Notes: a model not told the origin generated them from the letters alone. Counted from the first letter of the stretch, positions 1 to 10,940 are shown. The stretch: DNA of 64,000 nt from Heligmosomoides polygyrus polygyrus (GCA_947396885.1 OX377206.1:50699631-50763630); one strand, 5' to 3'. Translations and numbers: made by a program.

Positions 1-492
1 GCCACATGACATAGTGTGACATGACTGTCGTCTTCAGGTACTTCCTCAAGAACGAACTTTGCAAATAACGTATCTTTGAACAACGTCAATGAGAATCGGA
101 TCATTAACCAGTCAAGAGCTCTCACTTTTTGCGTGAAAATTCTTTGATTTCACTTGTTAATGGTAATTGTCTTTATCGATTTCTTCGGCAACATCACATA
201 GTGTGACATGACTGTCGTCTTTAAGAACTTCCTCAAGAACGACATCCGCAATCGACGTATCTGTGAACACCGTCAGATGTCAATGAGAATCGGATCATTA
301 ACCAGTCAAGAGCTCTCACTTTTTGCGTGAAAATTCTTTGATTTCTGCTTCTTCATGGTGATTGGGTTTATCGGTTTCTTCGGCCACATGACATAGTGTG
401 ACATGACTGTCGTCTTCAGGTACTTCCTCAAGAACGAGCTTTGCAATTGACGTATCTTTGAACACCGTCAGACGTCAATGAGAATCGGATCA

Positions 493-620
493 TTAGCCAT
501 CATTAGTATGGTTTTTATGTCTATCAGTTTCTTCGGCTTCACAAGATAGTGTGATATGACTGTCGTCTTCAGGTGCTTCCTCAAGAACGAACTTTGCAAT
601 TGACGTATCTTTGAACAACG
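493..620. repeat. C unit: second diverged segment (GCCATCATTAG), representative copy
   Basis: ATTAGCCATCATTAGTATGG followed by TTTTTATGTCTATCAG replaces the first part of a standard monomer, so the SacI mark is missing and the local step is 339-341 bp instead of 187. The TTTTATGTCTATCAGTTTC stretch is shared with the D unit, so C and D probably share ancestry. Two alleles are seen: TAGTATGG/CTATCAG (type B and C HORs) and TAGTACGG/CTACCAG (type A HORs and the C units near 17826 and 21390). It occurs at least once in every complete HOR. Confidence 0.85.
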
Positions 621-785
621 TCAATGAGAATCGGATAATTAAACAATCAAGAGCTCTCATTTTTCCGGGACAATTCCTTGATTTTAGCTTGTTAATGGTG
701 ATTGTGTTTATCGATTTCTTCGGCAACACCACATAGTGTGACATGACTGCCGTCTTTAGGAACTTCCCCAAGAACGAACTTTGCA

Positions 786-812
786 ATTGACGTATCTTTG
801 AACAACGTCAAT
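786..812. other. Inverted repeat within the monomer (8-bp arms, 11-nt loop), representative copy
   Basis: ATTGACGT (786-793) and ACGTCAAT (805-812) are perfect reverse complements around an 11-base spacer. The motif recurs in nearly every standard monomer. Each arm has a TGACGT core, which resembles the half-site of CRE/ATF-type bZIP proteins; binding is inference only. The left arm is broken in type C copies (AAATAACGT, for example near 1497 and 18489). Monomers carrying the 7-bp longer CCGTCAGACGTC version have a rearranged right arm. It could equally be a chance palindrome amplified with the satellite. Confidence 0.6.
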
Positions 813-2039
813 GAGAATCGGATCATTAACCAGTCAAGAGCTCTCATTTTTTCGGGACAATTCTTTGATATCAGCTTGTTCCTGGTGACTGGGTTTATCG
901 GTTTCTTCGGCCACATGACATAGTGTGACATGACTGTCGTCTTCAGGTACTTCCTCAAGAACGAACTTTGCAATTGACGTATCTTTGAACACCGTCAGAC
1001 GTCAATGAGAATCGGATCATTAGCCATCATTAGTATGGTTTTTATGTCTATCAGTTTCTTCGGCTTCACAAGATAGTGTGATATGACTGTCGTCTTCAGG
1101 TGCTTCCTCAAGAACGAACTTTGCAATTGACGTATCTTTGAACAACGTCAATGAGAATCGGATAATTAAACAATCAAGAGCTCTCATTTTTCCGGGACAA
1201 TTCCTTGATTTTAGCTTGTTAATGGTGATTGTGTTTATCGATTTCTTCGGCAACACCACATAGTGTGACATGACTGCCGTCTTTAGGAACTTCCCCAAGA
1301 ACGAACTTTGCAATTGACGTATCTTTGAACAACGTCAATGAGAATCGGATCATTAACCAGTCAAGAGCTCTCATTTTTTCGGGACAATTCTTTGATATCA
1401 GCTTGTTCCTGGTGACTGGGTTTATCGGTTTCTTCGGCCACATGACATAGTGTGACATGACTGTCGTCTTCAGGTACTTCCTCAAGAAGGAACTTTGCAA
1501 ATAACGTATCTTTTAACAACGTCAATGTGAATCGGATCATTAACCAGTCAAGAGCTCTCATTTTTTCGGGACAATTGTTTGATTTCAGCTTGTTAATGGT
1601 GATTGTGTTTATTGATTTCTTCGGCAACATCATATAGTGTGACATGACTCTCGTCTTTAGGAACTTCCTCAAGAACGATCATCACAATCCACATATCTCA
1701 CAACACCGTCAGACGTCACACTGAGGCAGATCACTAGAAGGATCGAAACTACTATGTCTTCAGGTACTTCCTCAAGAACGAACTTTGCAATTGACGTATC
1801 TTTGAACAACGTCAATGAGGATCGGATCAATAACAGCCAAGCGCTTTCATTTTTCCGGGACAATTCATTGATTTCAGCTTGTTAATGGTAATTGTGTTTA
1901 ACGATTTCTTCGGCAACATCACATAGTGTCACATGACTGTCTCTTTAGGAATTTCCTCAAGAACGATCTTCACAATCCACATGTCTCACAACACCGCCAG
2001 ACGTCACACTGAGACAGATCACTAGAAGGATCGAAACTA

Positions 2040-2228
2040 CTATTTTGACAGGATAGCTATTCCGCGTGAGCTTGTATGGTTTTTATGTCTATCAGTTTCT
2101 TCGGTCGCAGAAGATAGTGTGACATGACTATCGTATTCAGGTACTTCCTCAAGAACGACCTCCGCAATCGACGTATCTGTGAACACCGACAATGAGAATC
2201 GGATCATTAACCAGTCAAGAGCTCTCAC
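2040..2228. repeat. D unit: diverged monomer that marks each HOR, representative copy
   Basis: This segment occurs once per HOR. Its left end (about 2041-2075) carries TTTGACAGGATAGCTATTCC and CGCGTGAGCTTGTATGG, which align poorly to the standard monomer. From the TTTCTTCGG block onward it is recognisable monomer sequence. Copies begin at 2040, 4541, 6855, 9178, 10941, 11854, 14355, 19031, 22595, 24171, 26485, 28621, 30469, 32419, 34555, 36403, 38166, 39631, 41394, 42307, 43882, 44795, 47296, 48209, 50523, 53211, 55525, 57848, 60171 and 62494. Two alleles exist: TCGCACAAG with GACTATCG (A-like) and TCACACAAG with GAATATCG (B-like). Confidence 0.9.
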
Positions 2229-3679
2229 TTTTTTCGTGAAAATTCTTTGATTTCACCTTGTTAATGGTGATTGTGTTTATCGATTTCATCGGTAACACGA
2301 CATAGTGTGACATGACTGCCGTCTTTAGGAACTTCGCCAAGAACGAACTTTGCAATTGACGTATCTTTGAACACCGTCAGACGTCAATGAGAATCGGATC
2401 ATTAGCCATCATTAGTACGGTTTTTATGTCTACCAGTTTCTTCGGCTTCACAAGATAGTGTGATATGACTGTCGTCTTCAGGTACTTCCTCAAGAACGAA
2501 CTTTGCAATTGACGTATCTTTGAACAACGTCAATGAGAATCGGATAATTAAACAATCAAGAGCTCTCATTTTTCCGGGACAATTCCTTGATTTTAGCTTG
2601 TTAATGGTGATTGTGTTTATCGATTTCTTCGGCAACACCACATAGTGTGATATGACTGTCGTCTTCAGGTACTTCCTCAAGAACGAACTTTGCAATTGAC
2701 GTATCTTTGAACAACGTCAATGAGAATCGGATATTAAACAATCAAGAGCTCTCATTTTTCCGGGACAATTCCTTGATTTTAGCTTGTTAATGGTGAATGT
2801 GTTTATCGATTTCATCGGTAACACGACATAGTGTGACATGACTGCCGTCTTTAGGAACTTCCCCAAGAACGAACTTTGCAATTGACGTATCTTTGAACAA
2901 CGTCAATGAGAATCGGACCATTAACCAGTCAACAGCTCTCATTTTTCCGGGACAATTCCTTGATTTCAGCTTGTTAATGGTGATTGTGTTTATCGATTTC
3001 TTCGGCAACACCACATAGTGTGACATGACTGCCGTCTTTAGGAACTTCCCCAAGAACGAACTTTGCAATTGACGTATATTTGAACAACGTCAATGAGAAT
3101 CTGATCATTAACCTGTCAAGAGCTCTCATTTTTTCGGGACAATTCTTTGATATCAGCTTGTTCCTCGTGATTGGGTTTATCGGTTTCTTCGGCCACATGA
3201 CATAGTGTGACATGACTGTCGTCTTCAGGTACTTCCTCAAGAACGAACTTTGCAATTGACGTATCTTTGAACAACGTCAATGAGAATCGGATATTAAACA
3301 ATCAAGAGCTCTCATTTTTCCGGGACAATTCCTTGATTTTAGCTTGTTAATGGTGATTGTGTTTATCGATTTCATCGGTAACACGACATAGTGTGACATG
3401 ACTGTCGTCTTCAGGTACTTCCTCAAGAACGAACTTTGCAATTGACGTATCTTTGAACAACGTCAATGAGAATCGGGTCATTAACCAGTCAAGAGCTCTC
3501 ATTTTTTCGGGACAATTCTTTGATATCAGCTTGTTCCTCGTGATTGGGTTTATCGGTTTCTTCGGCAACATGACATAGTGTGACATGACTGCCGTCTTTA
3601 GGAACTTCCCCAAGAACGAACTTTGCAATTGACGTATCTTTGAACAACGTCAATGAGAATCGGATCATTAACCAGTCAA

Positions 3680-3866
3680 GAGCTCTCATTTTTTCGGGAC
3701 AATTCTTTGATATCAGCTTGTTCCTCGTGATTGGGTTTATCGGTTTCTTCGGCAACATGACATAGTGTGACATGACTGCCGTCTTTAGGAACTTCCCCAA
3801 GAACGAACTTTGCAATTGACGTATCTTTGAACAACGTCAATGAGAATCGGATCATTAACCAGTCAA
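3680..3866. repeat. Representative 187-bp satellite monomer
   Basis: This copy runs from one GAGCTC to the next and is a good type specimen. It contains in order a SacI site, a T-run with TTTTTTCGGGAC, an EcoRV site (GATATC), TTTATCGGTTTCTTCGG, ACATAGTGTGACATGAC, an MfeI site (CAATTG), and an 8-bp inverted repeat (ATTGACGT / ACGTCAAT). By hand count it has 38 G and 40 C (41.7% GC) and 9 CpG. Its neighbours on both sides are near-identical, making a local run of three such monomers. Other monomer classes differ mainly in the middle third, with GTTAATGGTGATTGTG replacing GTTCCTCGTGATTGGG, and in TCAGGTACTTCCTC versus TTAGGAACTTCCCC. Confidence 0.95.
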
Positions 3867-4195
3867 GAGCTCTCATTTTTTCGGGACAATTCTTTGATAT
3901 CAGCTTGTTCCTCGTGATTGGGTTTATCGGTTTCTTCGGCAACATGACATAGTGTGACATGACTGCCGTCTTCAGGAACTTCCTCAAGAACGAACTTTGC
4001 AATTGACGTATCTTTGAACAACGTCAATGAGAATCGGATAATTAAACAATCAAGAGCTCTCATTTTTCCGGGACAATTCCTTGATTTTAGCTTGTTAATG
4101 GTGATTGTGTTTATCGATTTCTTCGGCAACATCATATAGTGTGACATGACTGTCTCTTTAGGAATTTCCTCAAGAACGATCTTCACAATCCACAT
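3863..4195 (-). other. Representative minus-strand open frame in the satellite; not called as a gene
   Basis: This is the longest class of open frame in the window (110 codons), repeated in almost every HOR. All notable open frames lie on the minus strand. Most begin at TTG within the conserved TTGCAAAGTTCG and read about 1.5 monomers, using two different frames of the same sequence, because 187 is not a multiple of 3. No signal peptide, known domain or intron structure is recognised. Comparing two monomer classes in one frame gave differences at codon positions 1/2/3 of 5/5/6, so there is no sign of selection on protein. I infer these are by-products of the repeat. Confidence 0.75.
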
Positions 4196-4256
4196 GTCTC
4201 ACAACACCGCCAGACGTCACACTGAGACAGATCACTAGAAGGATCGAAACTACTAT
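4137..4256. repeat. 120-bp direct repeat, left copy
   Basis: This block, from TAGTGTGACATGACTGTCTC to GATCGAAACTACTAT, appears twice per standard HOR and the copies are 288 bp apart (partner at 4425-4544). The two copies in this HOR look identical. After the left copy the sequence continues GTCTTCAGGTACTTCC. After the right copy it continues into the D unit. The pair flanks the GCGCTT-type monomer and is a substrate for 288-bp deletions, which are seen at 30.4, 36.4 and 39.6 kb. Confidence 0.85.
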
Positions 4257-4424
4257 GTCTTCAGGTACTTCCTCAAGAACGAACTTTGCAATTGACGTAT
4301 CTTTGAACAACGTCAATGAGAATCGGATCAATAACAGCCAAGCGCTTTCATTTTTCCGGGACAATTCATTGATTTCAGCTTGTTAGTGGTAATTGTGTTT
4401 AACGATTTCTTCGGCAACATCACA

Positions 4425-4544
4425 TAGTGTGACATGACTGTCTCTTTAGGAATTTCCTCAAGAACGATCTTCACAATCCACATGTCTCACAACACCGCCA
4501 GACGTCACACTGAGACAGATCACTAGAAGGATCGAAACTACTAT
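4425..4544. repeat. 120-bp direct repeat, right copy
   Basis: Partner of the copy at 4137-4256, offset 288 bp. It contains AGACGTCACACTGAGACAG and CACTAGAAGGATCGAAAC, and leads directly into the D unit starting at 4541. In B-type HORs the left copy often reads CGCAAGACG and the right copy CGCCAGACG, so the two can be told apart at deletion junctions. Confidence 0.85.
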
Positions 4545-6854
4545 TTTGACAGGATAGCTATTCCGCGTGAGCTTGTATGGTTTTTATGTCTATCAGTTTC
4601 TTCGGTCGCACAAGATAGTGTGACATGACTATCGTATTCAGGTACTTCCTCAAGAACGACCTCCGCAATCGACGTATCTGTGAACACCGACAATGAGAAT
4701 CGGATCATTAACCAGTCAAGAGCTCTCACTTTTTTCGTGAAAATTCTTTGATTTCACCTTGTTAATGGTGATTGTGTTTATCGATTTCATCGGTAACACG
4801 ACATAGTGTGACATGACTGCCGTCTTTAGGAACTTCCCCAAGAACGAACTTTGCAATTGACGTATCTTTGAACACCGTCAGACGTCAATGAGAATCGGAT
4901 CATTAGCCATCATTAGTACGGTTTTTATGTCTACCAGTTTCTTCGGCTTCACAAGATAGTGTGATATGACTGTCGTCTTCAGGTACTTCCTCAAGAACGA
5001 ACTTTGCAATTGACGTATCTTTGAACAACGTCAATGAGAATCGGATAATTAAACAATCAAGAGCTCTCATTTTTCCGGGACAATTCCTTGATTTTAGCTT
5101 GTTAATGGTGATTGTGTTTATCGATTTCTTCGGCAACACCACATAGTGTGATATGACTGTCGTCTTCAGGTACTTCCTCAAGAACGAACTTTGCAATTGA
5201 CGTATCTTTGAACAACGTCAATGAGAATCGGATATTAAACAATCAAGAGCTCTCATTTTTCCGGGACAATTCCTTGATTTTAGCTTGTTAATGGTGAATG
5301 TGTTTATCGATTTCATCGGTAACACGACATAGTGTGACATGACTGCCGTCTTTAGGAACTTCCCCAAGAACGAACTTTGCAATTGACGTATCTTTGAACA
5401 ACGTCAATGAGAATCGGACCATTAACCAGTCAACAGCTCTCATTTTTCCGGGACAATTCCTTGATTTCAGCTTGTTAATGGTGATTGTGTTTATCGATTT
5501 CTTCGGCAACACCACATAGTGTGACATGACTGCCGTCTTTAGGAACTTCCCCAAGAACGAACTTTGCAATTGACGTATCTTTGAACAACGTCAATGAGAA
5601 TCTGATCATTAACCTGTCAAGAGCTCTCATTTTTTCGGGACAATTCTTTGATATCAGCTTGTTCCTCGTGATTGGGTTTATCGGTTTCTTCGGCCACATG
5701 ACATAGTGTGACATGACTGTCGTCTTCAGGTACTTCCTCAAGAACGAACTTTGCAATTGACGTATCTTTGAACAACGTCAATGAGAATCGGATATTAAAC
5801 AATCAAGAGCTCTCATTTTTCCGGGACAATTCCTTGATTTTAGCTTGTTAATGGTGATTGTGTTTATCGATTTCATCGGTAACACGACATAGTGTGACAT
5901 GACTGTCGTCTTCAGGTACTTCCTCAAGAACGAACTTTGCAATTGACGTATCTTTGAACAACGTCAATGAGAATCGGATCATTAACCAGTCAAGAGCTCT
6001 CATTTTTTCGGGACAATTCTTTGATATCAGCTTGTTCCTCGTGATTGGGTTTATCGGTTTCTTCGGCAACATGACATAGTGTGACATGACTGCCGTCTTT
6101 AGGAACTTCCCCAAGAACGAACTTTGCAATTGACGTATCTTTGAACAACGTCAATGAGAATCGGATCATTAACCAGTCAAGAGCTCTCATTTTTTCGGGA
6201 CAATTCTTTGATATCAGCTTGTTCCTCGTGATTGGGTTTATCGGTTTCTTCGGCAACATGACATAGTGTGACATGACTGCCGTCTTCAGGAACTTCCTCA
6301 AGAACGAACTTTGCAATTGACGTATCTTTGAACAACGTCAATGAGAATCGGATAATTAAACAATCAAGAGCTCTCATTTTTCCGGGACAATTCCTTGATT
6401 TTAGCTTGTTAATGGTGATTGTGTTTATCGATTTCTTCGGCAACATCATATAGTGTGACATGACTGTCTCTTTAGGAATTTCCTCAAGAACGATCTTCAC
6501 AATCCACATGTCTCACAACACCGCCAGACGTCACACTGAGACAGATCACTAGAAGGATCGAAACTACTATGTCTTCAGGTACTTCCTCAAGAACGAACTT
6601 TGCAATTGACGTATCTTTGAACAACGTCAATGAGAATCGGATCAATAACAGCCAAGCGCTTTCATTTTTCCGGGACAATTCATTGATTTCAGCTTGTTAA
6701 TGGTAATTGTGTTTAACGATTTCTTCGGCAACATCACATAGTGTGACATGACTGTCTCTTTAGGAATTTCCTCAAGAACGATCTTCACAATCCACATGTC
6801 TCACAACACCGCCAGACGTCACACTGAGACAGATCACTAGAAGGATCGAAACTA
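4541..6854. repeat. HOR 2, type A, 2314 bp
   Basis: Same order as the 2501-bp HOR but with only two of the three tandem GTTCCTCGTGATTGGG monomers, so it is exactly 187 bp shorter. The same 2314-bp form starts at 24171 and 53211. It is followed by a B-type D unit, so this is an A-to-B transition. Confidence 0.92.
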
Positions 6855-9177
6855 CTATTTTGACAGGATAGCTATTCCGCGTGAGCTTGTATGGTTTTTA
6901 TGTCTATCAGTTTCTTCGGTCACACAAGATAGTGTGACATGAATATCGTATTCAGGTACTTCCTCAAGAACGACCTCCGCAATCGACGTATCTGTGAACA
7001 CCGACAATGAGAATCGGATCATTAACCAGTCAAGAGCTCTCACTTTTTGCGTGAAAATTCTTTGATTTCACCTTGTTAATGGTAATTGTCTTTATCGATT
7101 TCTTCGGCAACATCACATAGTGTGACATGACTGTCGTCTTTAAGAACTTCCTCAAGAACGACATCCGCAATCGACGTATCTGTGAACACCGTCAGATGTC
7201 AATGAGAATCGGATCATTAACCAGTCAAGAGCTCTCACTTTTTGCGTGAAAATTCTTTGATTTCTGCTTCTTCATGGTGATTGGGTTTATCGGTTTCTTC
7301 GGCCACATGACATAGCGTGACATGACTGTCGTCTTCAGGTACTTCCTCAAGAACGAACTTTGCAATTGACGTATCTTGGAACACCGTCAGACGTCAATGA
7401 GAATCGGATCATTAGCCATCATTAGTATGGTTTTTATGTCTATCAGTTTCTTCGGCTTCACAAGATAGTGTGATATGACTGTCGTCTTCAGGTACTTCCT
7501 CAAGAACGAACTTTGCAATTGACGTATCTTTGAACAACGTCAATGAGAATCGGGTAATTAAACAATCAAGAGCTCTCATTTTTCCGGGACAATTCCTTGA
7601 TTTTAGCTTGTTAATGGTGATTGTGTTTATCGATTTCATCGGTAACACCACATAGTGTGACATGACTGCCGTCTTTAGGAACTTCCCCAAGAACGAACTT
7701 TGCAATTGACGTATCTTTGAACAACATCAATGAGAATCGGATCATTAACCAGTCAACAGCTCTCATTTTTCCGGGACAATTCCTTGATTTTAGCTTGTTA
7801 ATGGTGATTGTGTTTATCGATTTCTTCGGCAACACCACATAGTGTGACATGACTGCCGTCTTTAGGAACTTTCCCAAGAACGAACTTTGCAATTGACGTA
7901 TCTTTGAACAACGTCAATGAGAATCGGATATTAAACAATCAAGAGCTCTCATTTTTCCGGGACAATTCCTTGATTTTAGCTTGTTAATGGTGATTGTGTT
8001 TATCGATTTCATCGGTAACACGACATAGTGTGACATGACTGTCGTCTTCAGGTACTTCCTCAAGAACGAACTTTGCAATTGACGTATCTTTGAACAACGT
8101 CAATGAGAATCGGATCATTAACCAGTCAAGAGCTCTCATTTTTTCGGGACAATTCTTTGATATCAGCTTGTTCCTCGTGATTGGGTTTATCGGTTTCTTC
8201 GGCAACATGACATAGTGTGACATGACTGCCGTCTTTAGGAACTTCCCCAAGAACGAACTTTGCAATTGACGTATCTTTGAACAACGTCAATGAGAATCGG
8301 ATCATTAACCAGTCAAGAGCTCTCATTTTTTCGGGACAATTCTTTGATATCAGCTTGTTCCTCGTGATTGGGTTTATCGGTTTCTTCGGCAACATGACAT
8401 AGTGTGACATGACTGCCGTCTTTAGGAACTTCCCCAAGAACGAACTTTGCAATTGACGTATCTTTGAACAACGTCAATGAGAATCGGATCATTAACCAGT
8501 CAAGAGCTCTCATTTTTTCGGGACAATTCTTTGATATCAGCTTGTTCCTCGTGATTGGGTTTATCGGTTTCTTCGGCAACATGACATAGTGTGACATGAC
8601 TGCCGTCTTCAGGAACTTCCTCAAGAACGAACTTTGCAATTGACGTATCTTTGAACAACGTCAATGAGAATCGGATAATTAAACAATCAAGAGCTCTCAT
8701 TTTTCCGGGACAATTCCTTGATTTTAGCTTGTTAATGGTGATTGTGTTTATCGATTTCTTCGGCAACATCATATAGTGTGACATGACTGTCTCTTTAGGA
8801 ATTTCCTCAAGAACGATCTTCACAATCCACATGTCTCACAACACCGCAAGACGTCACACTGAGACAGATCACTAGAAGGATCGAAACTACTATGTCTTCA
8901 GGTACTTCCTCAAGAACGAACTTTGCAATTGACGTATCTTTGAACAACGTCAATGAGAATCGGATCAATAACAGCCAAGCGCTTTCATTTTTCCGGGACA
9001 ATTCATCGATTTCAGCTTGTTAATGGTAATTGTGTTTAACGATTTCTTCGGCAACATCACATAGTGTGACATGACTGTCTCTTTAGGAATTTCCTCAAGA
9101 ACGATCTTCACAATCCACATGTCTCACAACACCGCCAGACGTCACACTGAGACAGATCACTAGAAGGATCGAAACTA
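6855..9177. repeat. HOR 3, type B, 2323 bp
   Basis: Marks after D lie at 7034, 7229, 7570, 7757, 7943, 8130, 8317, 8504, 8691 and 8979. The steps are 195, 341, 187, 186, 187, 187, 187, 187, 288 and 378. B signatures are TCACACAAG and GAATATCG in D, CACTTTTTGCGTG, CATAGCGTGACATG, GTATCTTGGAACACC, CGGGTAATTAAAC and CGCAAGACG. Further 2323-bp copies start at 55525, 57848 and 60171. Confidence 0.93.
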
Positions 9178-10940
9178 CTATTTTGACAGGATAGCTATTC
9201 CGCGTGAGCTTGTATGGTTTTTATGTCTATCAGTTTCTTCGGTCACACAAGATAGTGTGACATGAATATCGTATTCAGGTACTTCCTCAAGAACGACCTC
9301 CGCAATCGACGTATCTGTGAACACCGACAATGAGAATCGGATCATTAACCAGTCAAGAGCTCTCACTTTTTGCGTGAAAATTCTTTGATTTCACCTTGTT
9401 AATGGTAATTGTCTTTATCGATTTCTTCGGCAACATCACATAGTGTGACATGACTGTCGTCTTTAAGAACTTCCTCAAGAACGACATCCGCAATCGACGT
9501 ATCTGTGAACACCGTCAGATGTCAATGAGAATCGGATCATTAACCAGTCAAGAGCTCTCACTTTTTGCGTGAAAATTCTTTGATTTCTGCTTCTTCATGG
9601 TGATTGGGTTTATCGGTTTCTTCGGCCACATGACATAGCGTGACATGACTGTCGTCTTCAGGTACTTCCTCAAGAACGAACTTTGCAATTGACGTATCTT
9701 GGAACACCGTCAGACGTCAATGAGAATCGGATCATTAGCCATCATTAGTATGGTTTTTATGTCTATCAGTTTCTTCGGCTTCACAAGATAGTGTGATATG
9801 ACTGTCGTCTTCAGGTACTTCCTCAAGAACGAACTTTGCAATTGACGTATCTTTGAACAACGTCAATGAGAATCGGGTAATTAAACAATCAAGAGCTCTC
9901 ATTTTTCCGGGACAATTCCTTGATTTTAGCTTGTTAATGGTGATTGTGTTTATCGATTTCATCGGTAACACCACATAGTGTGACATGACTGCCGTCTTTA
10001 GGAACTTCCCCAAGAACGAACTTTGCAATTGACGTATCTTTGAACAACATCAATGAGAATCGGATCATTAACCAGTCAACAGCTCTCATTTTTCCGGGAC
10101 AATTCCTTGATTTTAGCTTGTTAATGGTGATTGTGTTTATCGATTTCTTCGGCAACACCACATAGTGTGACATGACTGCCGTCTTTAGGAACTTTCCCAA
10201 GAACGAACTTTGCAATTGACGTATCTTTGAACAACGTCAATGAGAATCGGATCATTAACCAGTCAAGAGCTCTCATTTTTTCGGGACAATTCTTTGATAT
10301 CAGCTTGTTCCTCGTGATTGGGTTTATCGGTTTCTTCGGCAACATGACATAGTGTGACGTGACTGCCGTCTTCAGGAACTTCCTCAAGAACGAACTTTGC
10401 AATTGACGTATCTTTGAACAACGTCAATGAGAATCGGATAATTAAACAATCAAGAGCTCTCATTTTTCCGGGACAATTCCTTGATTTTAGCTTGTTAATG
10501 GTGATTGTGTTTATCGATTTCTTCGGCAACATCATATAGTGTGACATGACTGTCTCTTTAGGAACTTCCTCAAGAACGATCTTCACAATCCACATGTCTC
10601 ACAACACCGCCAGACGTCACACTGAGACAGATCACTAGAAGGATCGAAACTACTATGTCTTCAGGTACTTCCTCAAGAACGAACTTTGCAATTGACGTAT
10701 CTTTGAACAACGTCAATGAGAATCGGATCAATAACAGCCAAGCGCTTTCATTTTTCCGGGACAATTCATTGATTTCAGCTTGTTAATGGTAATTGTGTTT
10801 AACGATTTCTTCGGCAACATCACATAGTGTGACATGACTGTCTCTTTAGGAATTTCCTCAAGAACGATCTTCACAATCCACATGTCTCACAACACCGCCA
10901 GACGTCACACTGAGACAGATCACTAGAAGGATCGAAACTA
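9178..10940. repeat. HOR 4, short type B, 1763 bp
   Basis: Steps are 195, 341, 187, 187, 187, 288, 378. It lacks three consecutive monomers (186+187+187 = 560 bp) present in the 2323-bp form. Diagnostic variants are TGTGACGTGAC near 10354 and CGCCAGACG in the left 120-bp repeat. The same form starts at 36403 and 39631. Confidence 0.9.

Larger units (their letters stand above)
1..2039. repeat. Partial HOR, type C (left edge)
   Basis: SacI-type marks fall at 116, 310, 651, 838, 1178, 1365, 1552 and 1841, giving steps of 194, 341, 187, 340, 187, 187, 289 and then 378 to the mark after D. Type C signatures are GGTGACTGGG, GCAAATAACG and GAGGCAGATC. A 527-bp segment is tandemly duplicated (about 493-1019 and 1020-1546). 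The first ~210 bp closely match 63655-63868 near the other end of the window. Confidence 0.85.
2040..4540. repeat. HOR 1, type A, 2501 bp
   Basis: After D the marks step 341, 186, 187, 187, 186, 187, 187, 187, 187, 288, 378. Type A signatures are CACTTTTTTCGTG after D, CGGTAACACGACATAG, and the TAGTACGG allele of the C unit. It has three near-identical GTTCCTCGTGATTGGG monomers in a row (marks 3493, 3680, 3867). HORs with the same length and order start at 11854 and 44795. Confidence 0.92.

Noticed and set aside
493..786. About 200 minus-strand open frames of 61-110 codons as a tandem gene family
   Set aside because: They repeat exactly with the satellite, overlap one another in different frames, mostly rely on TTG starts, end at stops fixed by the monomer, and show no codon-position bias in differences. 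No recognised domain is present.
786..812. Rho-independent terminator or riboswitch from the inverted repeat
   Set aside because: The stem is short and AT-rich with an 11-base loop and no following T-run. It occurs in every monomer with no adjacent genes.
3680..3866. Human-type alpha satellite or another named satellite
   Set aside because: The length is 187 bp rather than about 171 bp, no CENP-B box was found, and I do not recognise the sequence as a named family.
3493..4054. CRISPR array
   Set aside because: The units are 187 bp and near-identical throughout. There are no short repeats separated by variable spacers and no cas-like genes.
4137..4256. Long terminal repeats or terminal inverted repeats of a mobile element
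   Set aside because: The 120-bp blocks are direct repeats only 288 bp apart, enclose a single monomer, and lack TG..CA ends, target duplications or any coding capacity.
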